A DNA stretch of 64,000 bases from Flavobacteriaceae bacterium GF1 (GTDB lineage Bacteria; Bacteroidota; Bacteroidia; Flavobacteriales; Flavobacteriaceae): the NCBI GenBank assembly GCA_009797885.1, contig WNKP01000014.1:58634-122633 (forward strand). Direction: 5' to 3'. A model generated the notes under the pieces. That model was not told the origin of the DNA. It worked only from the letters and a program-made list of their open reading frames with translations, and searched no databases. Below, piece after piece: positions 16,532 to 26,076 of the stretch; the first letter of the stretch is position 1, and each line of letters starts with the position of its first letter. The translations under genes and the position numbers were made by a program.

Positions 16532-18379
16532 TTGAAAGCTTTAAAGACCGACTCATTTAGTTATTTTGTTAGGCAATTACCCCAACCCATAGCTTTTGTG
16601 GATACTTCTTTTAGGTTGGTCGGTATTTCTGACAAGTGGTTGGAATACTTTGAATTCCCCAAGCAAAAAATAACAGGAACACCCATTTTTCATCTTTATG
16701 GGGAAAAAGTCAACACCCCTTGGAAAAATAGTTTCAAGAGCTGTCTTAAAGGAAACACCGAGTACGGTATTCAAACCAGGATTACCAGTACCGGGAGGGA
16801 AAACTGGTACGAATGGACCAACATTCCATGGTATGACGAGGAAGAAAATGTAATTGGGGTTATCAGTAAAATTGAGGACATCACCAAAAAGGTGGAAAAT
16901 GAAATGAAGTATGAAAAACTGGAAAACCTTCTTAAGGACCAATCGGAAATTACCAAAGTAGGTACCTGGGAGTACAACATTGGAACAGATACCTTGACAT
17001 GGTCTTCCATGACCAAAAAAATTCATGAGGTTACCATGAACTATGAACCCAACGTAGAAACGGCCATAGACTTTTATCAACAAGGGCATTCCAGAAATAC
17101 CATTGCCATGCTCATCCACAATGGGATACACCGCGGAGAAAGCTGGTCAAAGAAACTACGGATAGAGACGGCCAAAGGGAACGGAAAATGGATTATTGCC
17201 GCTGGAAAACCACTTTACAAAAATGGAAGGATAACCAGACTAATTGGGACCATACAGGACGTTACCGAGCAGGTTGAACAGGAAGCCAAAACCAAAGAGA
17301 GTGAAGAACTGCTAAGGACACTCATAGATAACCTGCCCTTAAACTTGTACATAAAGGATTTGGAATCCAGAAAAGTTTTGGTCAATAAATCGGAATGTGA
17401 CTATCTAGGTGTGCAAAATCAGGAGGACATTATTGGGAAAACGGATTTTGAGTTTTATACGGAAAGTATTGCCCAAATCTCCAGGGATGAAGATTTGCAG
17501 GTGATAAAAACCCAAAAACCCATTATTGGTAAAAGAACGATCAGCATAAAGAGGGATGGAACCTCTACTTCCTTTCTTACTTCAAAAATACCTTGGCTGA
17601 ACGGTAATGGGGAGAGCAAGGGACTCATAGGAATCAGTATCGACATTTCCGAACTTGTACAAAAGGAGGATCAACTTAGCGATTTGATCAATGTTACGGC
17701 GATCCAGAACAAGAAGCTCATCAACTTTGCACATATTGTTTCACATAACCTGCGCTCCCATGCAGCAAATTTTTCCATGCTGTTGAATTTCTTGGGAAAA
17801 GAGGATAAGGAAACCGAAAAGAAAAACATTTTGAAAATGCTGACAAAGGCTTCGGACAATCTAATGAATACCCTGGAGAACCTCAACGAAGTTGTGCATA
17901 TCAGTACAAATGTAAATTTGGAAAAGAAGCCCATTAACCTAAATGGACAGATTACCAAGGCACAGGAAAACCTTGCCGTTTTTTTGAAACAGAAAAACGC
18001 AAAAATCGTGAATACAATCTCTGATAAGGTCTATGTGCAAGCAGTACCGGCCTACCTGGATAGTATTCTACTGAACCTGCTTACCAATTCCGTTAAATAC
18101 AAACATCCGGATAGGGATCCGGAAATTATACTATCAACCAAAAAAGAGGAAGACCAAATTGTTTTTAGTGTAAAGGACAATGGACTGGGCATTGATATGG
18201 AGAAATATGGGAGAAAGCTTTTTGGAATGTACAAAACTTTCCATAACAATGCGGACGCCAGGGGTATTGGACTCTACATTACCAAGAACCAGATTGAAGC
18301 CATGGGCGGTTCCATAGTTGCCCATAGCCAAATAAACAAAGGATCGACGTTTAACGTATATTTTAAAGATGAAACTTAA
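16532..18379 (+). CDS. Soluble multi-PAS sensor histidine kinase
   Basis: 615 residues without a membrane segment, so a cytoplasmic sensor. Three PAS/PAC regions are read at about 12-120, 135-240 and 255-370. Each ends with a PAC-like motif: VISKIEDITKKVEN, LIGTIQDVTEQVEQ and LIGISIDISELVQK. The kinase core follows: phosphoacceptor block HIVSHNLRSHAANF with His405 (the variant lacks the usual proline after the box), an N box (LLTNSVKYKHP) and a G box (ARGIGLYITKNQIE). The only usable start is TTG at 16532: an in-frame stop lies at 16502-16504 and the first ATG is codon 126. Its stop overlaps the receiver gene by 11 bases. Confidence 0.9.
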   Translation: MKALKTDSFSYFVRQLPQPIAFVDTSFRLVGISDKWLEYFEFPKQKITGTPIFHLYGEKVNTPWKNSFKSCLKGNTEYGIQTRITSTGRENWYEWTNIPWYDEEENVIGVISKIEDITKKVENEMKYEKLENLLKDQSEITKVGTWEYNIGTDTLTWSSMTKKIHEVTMNYEPNVETAIDFYQQGHSRNTIAMLIHNGIHRGESWSKKLRIETAKGNGKWIIAAGKPLYKNGRITRLIGTIQDVTEQVEQEAKTKESEELLRTLIDNLPLNLYIKDLESRKVLVNKSECDYLGVQNQEDIIGKTDFEFYTESIAQISRDEDLQVIKTQKPIIGKRTISIKRDGTSTSFLTSKIPWLNGNGESKGLIGISIDISELVQKEDQLSDLINVTAIQNKKLINFAHIVSHNLRSHAANFSMLLNFLGKEDKETEKKNILKMLTKASDNLMNTLENLNEVVHISTNVNLEKKPINLNGQITKAQENLAVFLKQKNAKIVNTISDKVYVQAVPAYLDSILLNLLTNSVKYKHPDRDPEIILSTKKEEDQIVFSVKDNGLGIDMEKYGRKLFGMYKTFHNNADARGIGLYITKNQIEAMGGSIVAHSQINKGSTFNVYFKDET

Positions 18380-18782
18380 CAAAGTCTATATAGTTGATGA
18401 TGATAGTATCACCATTTTTGGATTGAGAAAGCTTCTGGAAAAGTTCAGCAAAAAACTTTGCATTGAAGAGTTCAGAAATGGAAGGGAAGCCCTGGATGCC
18501 CTGTCTTCACTTTTGAAAAAGGGGGTAGCGTTGCCAGAGGTCATTTTTTTGGATATCAACATGCCCGTTATGGATGGTTGGACGTTCTTGGATGAATTCT
18601 TAAAACTTCCAAGTGTTTCAGGAGTGCACATTAAGATCATCACCTCCTCCATAGATGTTAGAGATCGCCAAAAATGGAAGTCCTACGTAAAAAAAACCGG
18701 ACATCACATCGATTTCATTACCAAACCAATCTATGAATTGGATTTACGGGATGTTACCCACAATATGAATTTAGCTTCCTAG
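18369..18782 (+). CDS. Single-domain response regulator, partner of the PAS kinase
   Basis: 137 residues, one receiver domain of the Rcp1-like type. Acidic pocket D10-D12 (YIVDDDS), phosphoacceptor D62 in FLDINMPVMDGW, switch T/S in IITSS (91-94) and K119 in FITKP are present. There is no output domain, so the signal must be passed on by protein contact or a further phosphotransfer. The start overlaps the kinase gene by 11 bases, which makes this pair translationally coupled and very probably cognate. Confidence 0.93.
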   Translation: MKLNKVYIVDDDSITIFGLRKLLEKFSKKLCIEEFRNGREALDALSSLLKKGVALPEVIFLDINMPVMDGWTFLDEFLKLPSVSGVHIKIITSSIDVRDRQKWKSYVKKTGHHIDFITKPIYELDLRDVTHNMNLAS

Positions 18783-18827
18783 CAGCGGATCTTCTACTTT
18801 TGACACGCACAGTAGTCAAAATAACCC

Positions 18828-20603
18828 ATGAAGTCGCACTATCTGGTCTTTTTACTAATTCCATTCCTTTTTTCCTGTAAGGATTCAATCCAACAAGACG
18901 AAAAGACCTTTTCCACAATTTTTGAGGATTCCAACGGGATGCAGACCGCAACCTATGATCAGGTAATTGAATTCTATCTCTTGCTTGCCAGGGAATTTCC
19001 AGAAATCAACGTTCAGACCATTGGAGATACCGATAGCGGTCACCCTCTGCATTTAGTGACGTACAATCCCAATGCCGATTTTAATTTTCAAAAAATACGA
19101 CAAGAAAAAAGCATTGTCCTGATTAATAATGGAATCCACCCTGGAGAGCCCGATGGTATTGATGCCACCATGCTTTTGTTCAGGAATTTGGCCCAAAAAA
19201 GGATAGATGCCCCAAAGAACGTGGTCGTAACCTCCATTCCCGTTTATAATATAGGGGGAATGTTGAATAGGAACAGTACCAGTAGGGTCAATCAAAATGG
19301 TCCCGAAACCTATGGGTTCCGGGGAAACGCACAAAACTATGACCTGAATAGGGACTTCATAAAAATGGATACCCGAAACGCGTACACTTTTGTGGACATT
19401 TTCCATTTATTGAAACCGGATATATTCATAGACAACCATGTGAGCAATGGTGCTGACTATCAATATACTTTGACCCATTTATTTACCCAACACAATAAAC
19501 TCGGTGGGGAATTGGGAAATTATTTACATAAGGAGCTCATGCCTTCCCTGGAAATGGAACTACAAAAGAACGGACTGGACATCACACCGTACGTCAATGT
19601 ATTCAATAGGCCTCCCGATGATGGTTTTTCGCAGTTTATGGACCACCCCAGATATTCCACAGGGTATACTTCACTATGGAACACCCTCGGGATGATGGTC
19701 GAAACCCATATGTTAAAACCCTACAAACCTAGGGTTGAAAGTACCTATCAGCTATTGCGGCAAATGGTGGATATAGCGGACAGGGACTACGAAAAAATCA
19801 AATCCCTTAGAACCAAGGCCAATGAATCTGCACTAAAAATGAAAGGCTTTCCATTGAATTGGGTATTGGACACCACTAAGGTTACGAAATTGAATTTTAA
19901 GGGTTTCACTGCAGATACCCTTTTGAGCGAGTTGACCGGCATGCCAAGATTACGATACGACAAAACAAAGCCCTTTGAGAAGGAAATCCCTTACCGTAAT
20001 CATTTTTACCCCAAAGATACCATTGAAGTACCCGAAGCCTACCTTCTGAAAAAGGGGTGGCAGAAGGTCATTGATCGCCTGGCCGCGAACGATATTGATT
20101 ACTTTGAAGTGGAAAAGGATACGCTTCTAAGTGTTGAAAGTTATCATATTGAATCCTACAAAACGTATTCCAGACCATACGAAGGACATTATCCGCATTA
20201 CAATACCCAGGTAACCAAATCCCAAATAGAGGTCCACGTACAAAAGGGGGATTACGTAATTCCCACTCGGCAAGAGGGGATTCGCTATGTATTGGAAACC
20301 TTGGAACCGGAAGCGGTCGATTCCTTTTTTAACTGGAACTTTTTTGACACTGTCCTTCAGCAAAAGGAAGGTTTCTCCCCTTATGTTTTTGAAGATTTGG
20401 CCCTCAGGATTTTAGAGGAAAATGCGTTTTTAAAAGACAGTTTTGAGCTTAAAAAAGCAAAAGAAAAAGACTTTTCCGAAAACTGGTATGCCCAATTGGA
20501 ATGGATTTACAAGAACTCGCAATATCGTGAACCGGCCCACCTGCAGTATCCCGTTTATCGCATAGTAAAGGGTAGCGAAGCCGCTTTTCTGTTAAAAGAT
20601 TAG
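18828..20603 (+). CDS. M14-family zinc carboxypeptidase lipoprotein
   Basis: Exported metallocarboxypeptidase. A lipoprotein signal ends at LFSC (Cys17). The M14 zinc site is visible: NGIHPGEPDG (His104, Glu107) and DNHVSNG (His204). The catalytic glutamate is E292 in MVETHMLKPY, and the substrate-carboxylate arginine lies near YDLNRDF (about 174). At 591 residues it is much longer than the catalytic domain (about 20-320). The C-terminal 270 residues have no motif I recognise. It could trim peptides or wall fragments at the cell surface. The gene tail overlaps the convergent NUDIX gene by 12 bases. Confidence 0.9.
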   Translation: MKSHYLVFLLIPFLFSCKDSIQQDEKTFSTIFEDSNGMQTATYDQVIEFYLLLAREFPEINVQTIGDTDSGHPLHLVTYNPNADFNFQKIRQEKSIVLINNGIHPGEPDGIDATMLLFRNLAQKRIDAPKNVVVTSIPVYNIGGMLNRNSTSRVNQNGPETYGFRGNAQNYDLNRDFIKMDTRNAYTFVDIFHLLKPDIFIDNHVSNGADYQYTLTHLFTQHNKLGGELGNYLHKELMPSLEMELQKNGLDITPYVNVFNRPPDDGFSQFMDHPRYSTGYTSLWNTLGMMVETHMLKPYKPRVESTYQLLRQMVDIADRDYEKIKSLRTKANESALKMKGFPLNWVLDTTKVTKLNFKGFTADTLLSELTGMPRLRYDKTKPFEKEIPYRNHFYPKDTIEVPEAYLLKKGWQKVIDRLAANDIDYFEVEKDTLLSVESYHIESYKTYSRPYEGHYPHYNTQVTKSQIEVHVQKGDYVIPTRQEGIRYVLETLEPEAVDSFFNWNFFDTVLQQKEGFSPYVFEDLALRILEENAFLKDSFELKKAKEKDFSENWYAQLEWIYKNSQYREPAHLQYPVYRIVKGSEAAFLLKD

Positions 20604-21188
20604 ATTTTCTTCAAAAAGGATCCTTATGTTTCGGTAGGAATTTTTAAGGGCCTTTTCCGTTTTTTTAGGCCCCTTCCATTTTACTTTGGTAATGCCCTCA
20701 TCTTCCTGGGCAACAAACTTGCCGGAATAATCGGTATACATTTCAAACCAGTACACTTTTTTTAGTTTGAATTTGTCCCCCCTCCTAAAAATATGGTACG
20801 TAGTCTGTAAATATCGTTTTACACTAAGGTTTTCTACCCCGGTCTCCTCTTCCACTTCCCTTACGGCGGCAGCTTCTATGGATTCGCCTTTGTCCAACTT
20901 CCCTTTGGGCAAGTCCCATTTTCCCTCTCTAAAGATAAAGAGCACCTTTCCTTTTTTATTTTTCACCAATCCTCCCCCAGCAACGATCATAGGTATTTTA
21001 CTGGTAAACTTCTCAAGGATGTCGTTGCCCGGTTCAAAAATATAAGCGGTATCCAAAAGGTTTTTGGCGAGAGCGGTTATTGCATAATTTATGGCATTGT
21101 CCTCAAGGGTGAAAACATTTCCCAAAGAGTTGTCCGGTTGTTGATTGGTCAAAATCAACGGAGACTCATTTACAAAAACTTTATACAT
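20592..21188 (-). CDS. NUDIX hydrolase
   Basis: 198 residues. The Nudix box G-x5-E-x7-REVEEETG is complete at GKLDKGESIEAAAVREVEEE, preceded by REGKWDLPKGK, so it should hydrolyse a nucleoside diphosphate linked to another moiety. The substrate is unknown; the N-terminal 70 residues (MYKVFVNESPLIL onward) are specific to a Bacteroidota subgroup. I use the ATG at 21186-21188, not the TTG at 21209, because MYKVFVN is the usual family start. That leaves 7 bases to the divergent pyrE ATG, so the promoters must overlap the opposite gene. Confidence 0.93.
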   Translation of the reverse strand: MYKVFVNESPLILTNQQPDNSLGNVFTLEDNAINYAITALAKNLLDTAYIFEPGNDILEKFTSKIPMIVAGGGLVKNKKGKVLFIFREGKWDLPKGKLDKGESIEAAAVREVEEETGVENLSVKRYLQTTYHIFRRGDKFKLKKVYWFEMYTDYSGKFVAQEDEGITKVKWKGPKKTEKALKNSYRNIRILFEENLIF

Positions 21189-21195
21189 TTGCGCA

Positions 21196-21837
21196 ATGAT
21201 TTTGGACAAGAACAGCGCTAAAAAAACAGCTGAGCTGTTGCTGCAAATTAATGCAATTAAGTTGAGTCCTGAAAGTCCATTTACATGGGCTTCCGGTTGG
21301 AAATCCCCAATTTACTGTGATAACCGAATAATTTTGTCCTATCCACAGATTCGGAATTTTGTCCGCGAGGAAATGGCCAAGCAGGTTGAAGGAATTTATG
21401 GAAAGCCCGATGCCATTGCCGGAGTGGCCACTGGTGCCATAGGTATTGGTATCCTAGTGGCGGAATCCTTAGGGTTACCTTTTGTTTATGTAAGGCCCGA
21501 GCCCAAGTCGCATGGAAGGCAGAATCAAATTGAAGGCCATTTGGAACCCGGACAAAGTGTGGTAGTCATTGAAGATTTGATCAGCACGGGTAAGAGTAGC
21601 CTTAATGCGGTGAACGCCCTGAAAGCGGCCAAACTGGATGTAAAGGGCATGGTGGCCATTTTCACCTATGGCTTTGAGGCAGCGACCGAGAATTTTAAAA
21701 ATGAACATGTCCAATTACATACATTAAGTGATTACGGGCATTTGATCGAGCAGGCTGCCCAAACACAGTATATCCGAGAATCCCAATTAAAAACGCTAAT
21801 GGAATGGAGAACGGCTCCGGACCAATGGCAACCTTAA
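21196..21837 (+). CDS. pyrE: Orotate phosphoribosyltransferase
   Basis: Adds ribose-5-phosphate from PRPP to orotate to give OMP in pyrimidine synthesis. 213 residues. The PRPP-binding motif is VVVIEDLISTGKSS, and the upstream loop with catalytic lysine is in RPEPKSHGRQNQIEG. The start is set at the ATG 21196-21198 (MILDKNSAKKTAELLL); the open frame extends 17 codons upstream into the opposite NUDIX gene and is not homologous. A small SRPBCC gene follows after 7 bases. Confidence 0.97.
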   Translation: MILDKNSAKKTAELLLQINAIKLSPESPFTWASGWKSPIYCDNRIILSYPQIRNFVREEMAKQVEGIYGKPDAIAGVATGAIGIGILVAESLGLPFVYVRPEPKSHGRQNQIEGHLEPGQSVVVIEDLISTGKSSLNAVNALKAAKLDVKGMVAIFTYGFEAATENFKNEHVQLHTLSDYGHLIEQAAQTQYIRESQLKTLMEWRTAPDQWQP

Positions 21838-21844
21838 GTAAATT

Positions 21845-22243
21845 ATGTATATAGAAGCACCTAAAAAAAGTTTGAATACCAGTGCAAAAGAAGTCTTTGA
21901 TTTTCTCTGTGACATCCGGAACTTTGAAAAGCTTATGCCTGAAAACATTGATAAGTTCGAGGTTTTGGACGAAAGCACTTTTAGATTTGCCCTAAAGGGA
22001 ATGCCCGAAATTGTGCTGCGCCTAAAGGAGAAATATCCAAATTCCAAAGTGATTTATGGAGCGGCCAGTAGCAAACTTTCATTTACCCTAACCGCAGCTA
22101 TCCAAGAATTGGATGGGGATACCAGTGAGGTCACCCTAAGTTTTGAAGGGGAATTCAACGCCATGATGGCAATGATGATCAAAAGTCCCATTACCAATTT
22201 TATAGGGACCCTATCCTCCAATATGGACGTGATCGGTCAATAA
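21845..22243 (+). CDS. SRPBCC (START-like) fold protein
   Basis: 132 residues with the helix-grip pattern of the SRPBCC superfamily: an N-terminal strand then SAKEVFDFLCDIRNFEKLMP, a run of beta strands, and a long C-terminal helix (MMAMMIKSPITNFIGTLSSNM). These proteins hold a hydrophobic ligand in a deep pocket. No catalytic residues can be pointed to. It sits 7 bases after pyrE, so it is cotranscribed with it. The functional link is unknown. Its last 7 bases overlap the end of birA. Confidence 0.82.
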   Translation: MYIEAPKKSLNTSAKEVFDFLCDIRNFEKLMPENIDKFEVLDESTFRFALKGMPEIVLRLKEKYPNSKVIYGAASSKLSFTLTAAIQELDGDTSEVTLSFEGEFNAMMAMMIKSPITNFIGTLSSNMDVIGQ

Positions 22244-22968
22244 ATAAAGGTCACTTCCTTAAAATTAAAGTGTTCCATTCGGCCGTTTTCCCGCTCTATT
22301 TTTAACTGGCCACTTTCCGTAACGCCTTTGATCGTACCTTTAAAGGGTTGCTCCTTCCCCACACGAAATGGTGCTTTGGTTTCCATCCGAAACAGTACGG
22401 CCTCATATTGTTGTATAATTTCCTGGAAATTCAGTACTTCCAGGGATTTCAAACGAAATTCGATATGGCGCAAAAGCTTGTTCAATAATTCATCCAAATT
22501 ATAGTCCTTTCCTGTGGCCAACTTTAAGGAAGAAGCGTTTGTAAGTTCCCCAAAATTAGCTTGGTTCACATTAAGTCCTACACCAATAATGCTTTGTTGC
22601 ACTGTGGTACCTTGAAGTGTATTTTCAATCAAAATGCCACATATCTTCTTATTTCCTGACATAATGTCGTTAGGCCATTTAACCCGAACTTCAGGAACTG
22701 ACAGTTCTTGTAACACATCAAAAATAGCTAGGGAAACCAAGCAATTTAGACTAAAACCCTGCCTGGCCCCAAGGTTGGAAAATCGTTTTAACACACTCAG
22801 AGTAAGGTTTTTACCTTCTTCCGAAACCCAACTGTTCCCTTTTTGTCCCCTACCACTGGTTTGATGGTCACATACCACAACCGTTAAATCCCTAAGGTCT
22901 TTTTGCTGTGCCAATTGTTTCAAATAATCATTGGTCGAAGCGATGGCATTAAGTTTGATTAGGTGCAT
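22237..22968 (-). CDS. birA: Biotin--[acetyl-CoA-carboxylase] ligase
   Basis: Attaches biotin to the carrier protein of acetyl-CoA carboxylase. 243 residues, catalytic and C-terminal domains only, with no DNA-binding domain, so it is not a repressor. Motifs: STNDYL, the biotin/ATP loop TSGRGQKGNSWVS, VKWPNDI with the catalytic lysine, and KICGILIE. The start is the ATG at 22966-22968 (MHLIKLNAIASTN). An open frame reaches 23019 by TTG, but a good promoter lies inside that extension, which argues for the shorter form. Confidence 0.95.
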   Translation of the reverse strand: MHLIKLNAIASTNDYLKQLAQQKDLRDLTVVVCDHQTSGRGQKGNSWVSEEGKNLTLSVLKRFSNLGARQGFSLNCLVSLAIFDVLQELSVPEVRVKWPNDIMSGNKKICGILIENTLQGTTVQQSIIGVGLNVNQANFGELTNASSLKLATGKDYNLDELLNKLLRHIEFRLKSLEVLNFQEIIQQYEAVLFRMETKAPFRVGKEQPFKGTIKGVTESGQLKIERENGRMEHFNFKEVTFIY

Positions 22969-22989
22969 GTAACTATGCTTTATACCGTT

Positions 22990-23021
22990 CAATGTTATGT
23001 TAAAAACACCGTCGGTCAAAA
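22990..23021 (-). promoter_or_regulatory. Bacteroidota-type promoter of birA
   Basis: On the minus strand the -33 element TTTTG (23017-23021) is followed by exactly 19 bases and then TAACATTG (22990-22997), one mismatch from TAnnTTTG. Transcription would begin about 15-20 bases before the ATG at 22968. It lies within the TTG-started extension of the birA frame and so supports the shorter protein. Confidence 0.62.
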
Positions 23022-23032
23022 CAAAAAAGTAA

Positions 23033-23040
23033 TAACTTTG
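23033..23040 (+). promoter_or_regulatory. Candidate -7 box of the rsfS-ftsH operon
   Basis: TAACTTTG matches the Bacteroidota -7 consensus TAnnTTTG and ends 19 bases before the rsfS ATG. No TTG is seen at the -33 spacing. Together with the birA promoter on the other strand it makes a compact divergent promoter region. Confidence 0.45.
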
Positions 23041-23059
23041 TAGAAATTAAATTTTTTGG

Positions 23060-23434
23060 ATGCAGAAAAACAAAGCTAGCGCAGATGAACTAATTACCTT
23101 AATCATAGCGGGAATTGAAGAAGTAAAGGGGATAGATATAAACCTTTTGGATTTAAGGGAAATAGAAAATACAGTTTGCGATTACTTTGTAGTATGTAAC
23201 GGAACATCCAACACACACGTCAACGCAATAGTATCTTCCATTCAAAAGACGGTCAGCAAATCAATTAAGGATAAACCTTGGCATATTGAAGGCGCAGACA
23301 ACGCAGAATGGGTATTAATGGATTATGTTAACGTTGTGGTTCACGTTTTTCAAAAGCATACCAGGGAATTTTATGATATCGAAGGACTTTGGGGTGATGC
23401 CAAAGTTACTATGGTAGAGAGCAGCTACAATTAA
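23060..23434 (+). CDS. rsfS: Ribosome silencing factor RsfS
   Basis: Binds ribosomal protein L14 and blocks joining of the subunits when nutrients are scarce. 124 residues with the family features: an N-terminal helix ending in GIEEVKGIDINLLDLREIEN, the core CDYFVVCNGTSNTHVNAI, and the C-terminal WVLMDYVNVVVHVFQKHTREFYDIEGLWGDA split over the last 40 residues. It is the first gene of a run of six same-strand genes with small gaps or overlaps. ftsH starts 4 bases after its stop. Confidence 0.96.
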   Translation: MQKNKASADELITLIIAGIEEVKGIDINLLDLREIENTVCDYFVVCNGTSNTHVNAIVSSIQKTVSKSIKDKPWHIEGADNAEWVLMDYVNVVVHVFQKHTREFYDIEGLWGDAKVTMVESSYN

Positions 23435-23438
23435 AAAA

Positions 23439-25424
23439 ATGGCAAAAGAAAATTCAAATACCCCTAAAAAACCCCGGTTCAGTTCTTGGTGGATCTACGG
23501 TGTAATTATTGCCCTTATCCTGGGGTTCCAATTTTTTGGCAGTGCCACATTCTCCAATACGGAGAAGACCACCACTTCCGAAATGCAGGAATTTCTTAGA
23601 AATGGGGATATCTCTAAAATTATAATCATTACCAATACCAGGCAGGCAAAGGTCTTCTTGACGGACGAAGGTCTTAAGAAAGATGTCCACAAAGGCGTTG
23701 CGGACAAACCTATGCTCCCTACTACCGGTTTGGTGCCCCAATATATTTTGGACTACGGGGACTTACAGATATTTCAGAATGAAATCAGCGAGATAAAAAA
23801 GGAAAACAATCTTGATACCATCGTTGAATTTGATACGGAATCCAATGTCCTTGGGGATTTGCTGCTATCCTTGCTTCCCTTTATTCTCATTATTGGGATT
23901 TGGATTTATTTGATGCGCCGAATGTCCGGTGGCGGCGCTGGTGGCGCTGGCGGTCAAATATTTAATATTGGAAAGTCCAAAGCCAAACTCTTTGATGAGA
24001 AAACGGATACAAGGACATCATTTAAGGATGTTGCAGGTTTGGAAGGTGCAAAAGAGGAAGTACAGGAGATTGTTGAGTTCCTGAAAAACCCGGACAAGTA
24101 TACTTCCCTGGGTGGTAAAATACCCAAAGGGGCCTTATTGGTCGGTCCTCCGGGAACAGGAAAAACGTTGTTGGCCAAAGCAGTGGCAGGAGAAGCCAAA
24201 GTTCCTTTTTTCTCCCTTTCGGGTTCAGATTTTGTAGAGATGTTCGTTGGTGTAGGTGCCTCCAGGGTGCGTGACCTTTTCAAACAGGCCAAGGACAAGT
24301 CTCCCGCCATTATTTTCATAGATGAGATTGATGCCATAGGTCGTGCCAGGGGAAAGAACAATTTCACTGGTTCCAATGATGAACGTGAAAACACCCTGAA
24401 TCAATTGCTGACGGAGATGGATGGTTTTGGTACCAATACCAATGTTATCGTACTTGCTGCAACCAACCGTGCCGATGTCCTGGACAAAGCCTTGATGCGT
24501 GCAGGTAGGTTTGACAGGCAGATATATGTTGATTTACCGGACATCAGGGAAAGAAAGGAAATCTTTGAAGTTCACTTGCGTCCCATAAAAACCGCAGAAA
24601 CTTTGGATTTGGATTTCTTGGCCAGACAGACACCTGGATTTTCCGGAGCGGACATCGCCAACGTTTGTAATGAAGCGGCATTGATTGCCGCCAGAAAAGA
24701 AAGAAAGGCAGTGACCAAACAGGATTTCCTGGATGCCGTGGATAGGATTGTAGGGGGACTGGAGAAGAAAAACAAAATAATTACACCAGAGGAAAAGAAA
24801 ACCATTGCATACCATGAGGCGGGTCACGCAACGGTGAGTTGGATGTTGGAACACGCAGCACCATTGGTCAAGGTTACCATTGTGCCCCGTGGACAATCCC
24901 TGGGCGCGGCATGGTATCTTCCGGAGGAACGGTTGATCGTTCGCCCAGAACAAATGTTGGATGAAATGTGCGCCACCATGGGTGGACGGGCCGCAGAAAA
25001 GGTCATTTTCAATAAAATATCCACCGGTGCCTTAAGTGATTTGGAAAAAGTTACCAAACAAGCACGGGCAATGGTCACTATTTACGGGCTGAATGATGAG
25101 TTGGGCAATATTACCTATTACGACTCTTCAGGACAAAACGAATATGGTTTTACCAAACCGTACAGTGAAGAGACCGCTCAAAAAATTGACGAGGAAATCT
25201 CTAAAATTATCGAGAAGCAATATACGCGGGCTATTTCCATTCTTGATAAAAACAAGGATAAATTAACCCAATTGGCGGACAGGTTGTTGGAAAAAGAAGT
25301 AATTTTTAAGGACGATTTGGAAAAAATCTTTGGAAAACGTCCTTTTGAAAAGGAAGAAGAGGGGGCGGAACAACCTAAATCCAACGATACTGAAACGGAA
25401 GAAGTAAGGGAAGAAACCAACTAA
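23439..25424 (+). CDS. ftsH: ATP-dependent zinc metalloprotease FtsH
   Basis: Membrane AAA protease that removes damaged or short-lived membrane and cytosolic proteins. 661 residues. Two transmembrane helices (about 19-36 and 140-158) flank a periplasmic domain. A Gly-rich linker GGGAGGAGG follows, then the AAA module with Walker A GPPGTGKT (236-243), Walker [12 protein letters not shown] and the second region of homology around [18 protein letters not shown]. The zinc site is HEAGH (459-463). The C-terminal tail is acidic and glutamate-rich. It sits in an operon with phospholipid genes, fitting a membrane quality-control role. Confidence 0.98.
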   Translation: MAKENSNTPKKPRFSSWWIYGVIIALILGFQFFGSATFSNTEKTTTSEMQEFLRNGDISKIIIITNTRQAKVFLTDEGLKKDVHKGVADKPMLPTTGLVPQYILDYGDLQIFQNEISEIKKENNLDTIVEFDTESNVLGDLLLSLLPFILIIGIWIYLMRRMSGGGAGGAGGQIFNIGKSKAKLFDEKTDTRTSFKDVAGLEGAKEEVQEIVEFLKNPDKYTSLGGKIPKGALLVGPPGTGKTLLAKAVAGEAKVPFFSLSGSDFVEMFVGVGASRVRDLFKQAKDKSPAIIFIDEIDAIGRARGKNNFTGSNDERENTLNQLLTEMDGFGTNTNVIVLAATNRADVLDKALMRAGRFDRQIYVDLPDIRERKEIFEVHLRPIKTAETLDLDFLARQTPGFSGADIANVCNEAALIAARKERKAVTKQDFLDAVDRIVGGLEKKNKIITPEEKKTIAYHEAGHATVSWMLEHAAPLVKVTIVPRGQSLGAAWYLPEERLIVRPEQMLDEMCATMGGRAAEKVIFNKISTGALSDLEKVTKQARAMVTIYGLNDELGNITYYDSSGQNEYGFTKPYSEETAQKIDEEISKIIEKQYTRAISILDKNKDKLTQLADRLLEKEVIFKDDLEKIFGKRPFEKEEEGAEQPKSNDTETEEVREETN

Positions 25425-25460
25425 CCCTTTCCCCTTCCCATTTCATGGCCTAAAAGAAAT

Positions 25461-26069
25461 ATGAGCCTATTTGACAAACTTTTTGGAGGAGGTAAAAAAG
25501 TTTCTAAAGAAGCTGCGGAAACTAGGGGCGAACACATGCCAGATTTGCAAATCCCCATAGATGAAAAGTTTACTATTTATTTTAAAAAAAATGGGGGGAA
25601 ATTTATCTACTGTGAAGATTTTACCGAGGTTCAGGCCGCTTTGGCCAATATTGTTTCAGAAAATAACTGGCAGGGTCATTTTTTCTACACCTTGAACAAA
25701 AGAATCAATGAACGATTTGCCTCAGAAAAACTATCGTTCACGGACAACAGGAACGAAAGCGATATTTTCTTTACCACCTGCGAGCACCTCATAGCCCACA
25801 ATGGTTCCATTTTAGTATGCTCACATCAAATTAAAGAGAAAAAACTAAACGAATTGCCAAGCAATCTAATTGTTTTTGCCACAACGAGCCAACTGGTGGA
25901 TTCCATTAGTGAAGCCTTAAAAATCATCAAGAAAAAATATCCCCAAAAGATTCCTGATAATATAACGACCTTAAAACATTTTCTTCCCACACCAGAAAAC
26001 AAAAATGATTTTCTCTCCTACGGTAGTGCTTCAAAAAATGTCTATCTTTTGCTTTTGGAAGACTACTAA
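25461..26069 (+). CDS. LUD-domain (LutC/YkgG-like) protein
   Basis: 202 residues similar to the LUD fold of LutC, a subunit type in lactate utilisation complexes. The core is recognisable at SDIFFTTCEHLIAHNGSILVCS and the following ELPSNLIVFATTSQLVDSI. The N-terminus has a short amphipathic MSLFDKLFGGGKK. No LutA/LutB partner genes are nearby. The position between ftsH and cdsA suggests a membrane-related role in this lineage, which is inference only. Confidence 0.75.
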   Translation: MSLFDKLFGGGKKVSKEAAETRGEHMPDLQIPIDEKFTIYFKKNGGKFIYCEDFTEVQAALANIVSENNWQGHFFYTLNKRINERFASEKLSFTDNRNESDIFFTTCEHLIAHNGSILVCSHQIKEKKLNELPSNLIVFATTSQLVDSISEALKIIKKKYPQKIPDNITTLKHFLPTPENKNDFLSYGSASKNVYLLLLEDY

Positions 26070-26076
26070 CTAGTGT

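Noticed and set aside
16577..17131. 184-codon minus-strand open frame inside the PAS kinase gene
   Set aside because: Shadow of the PAS domains on the other strand; no start signal or homologous features.
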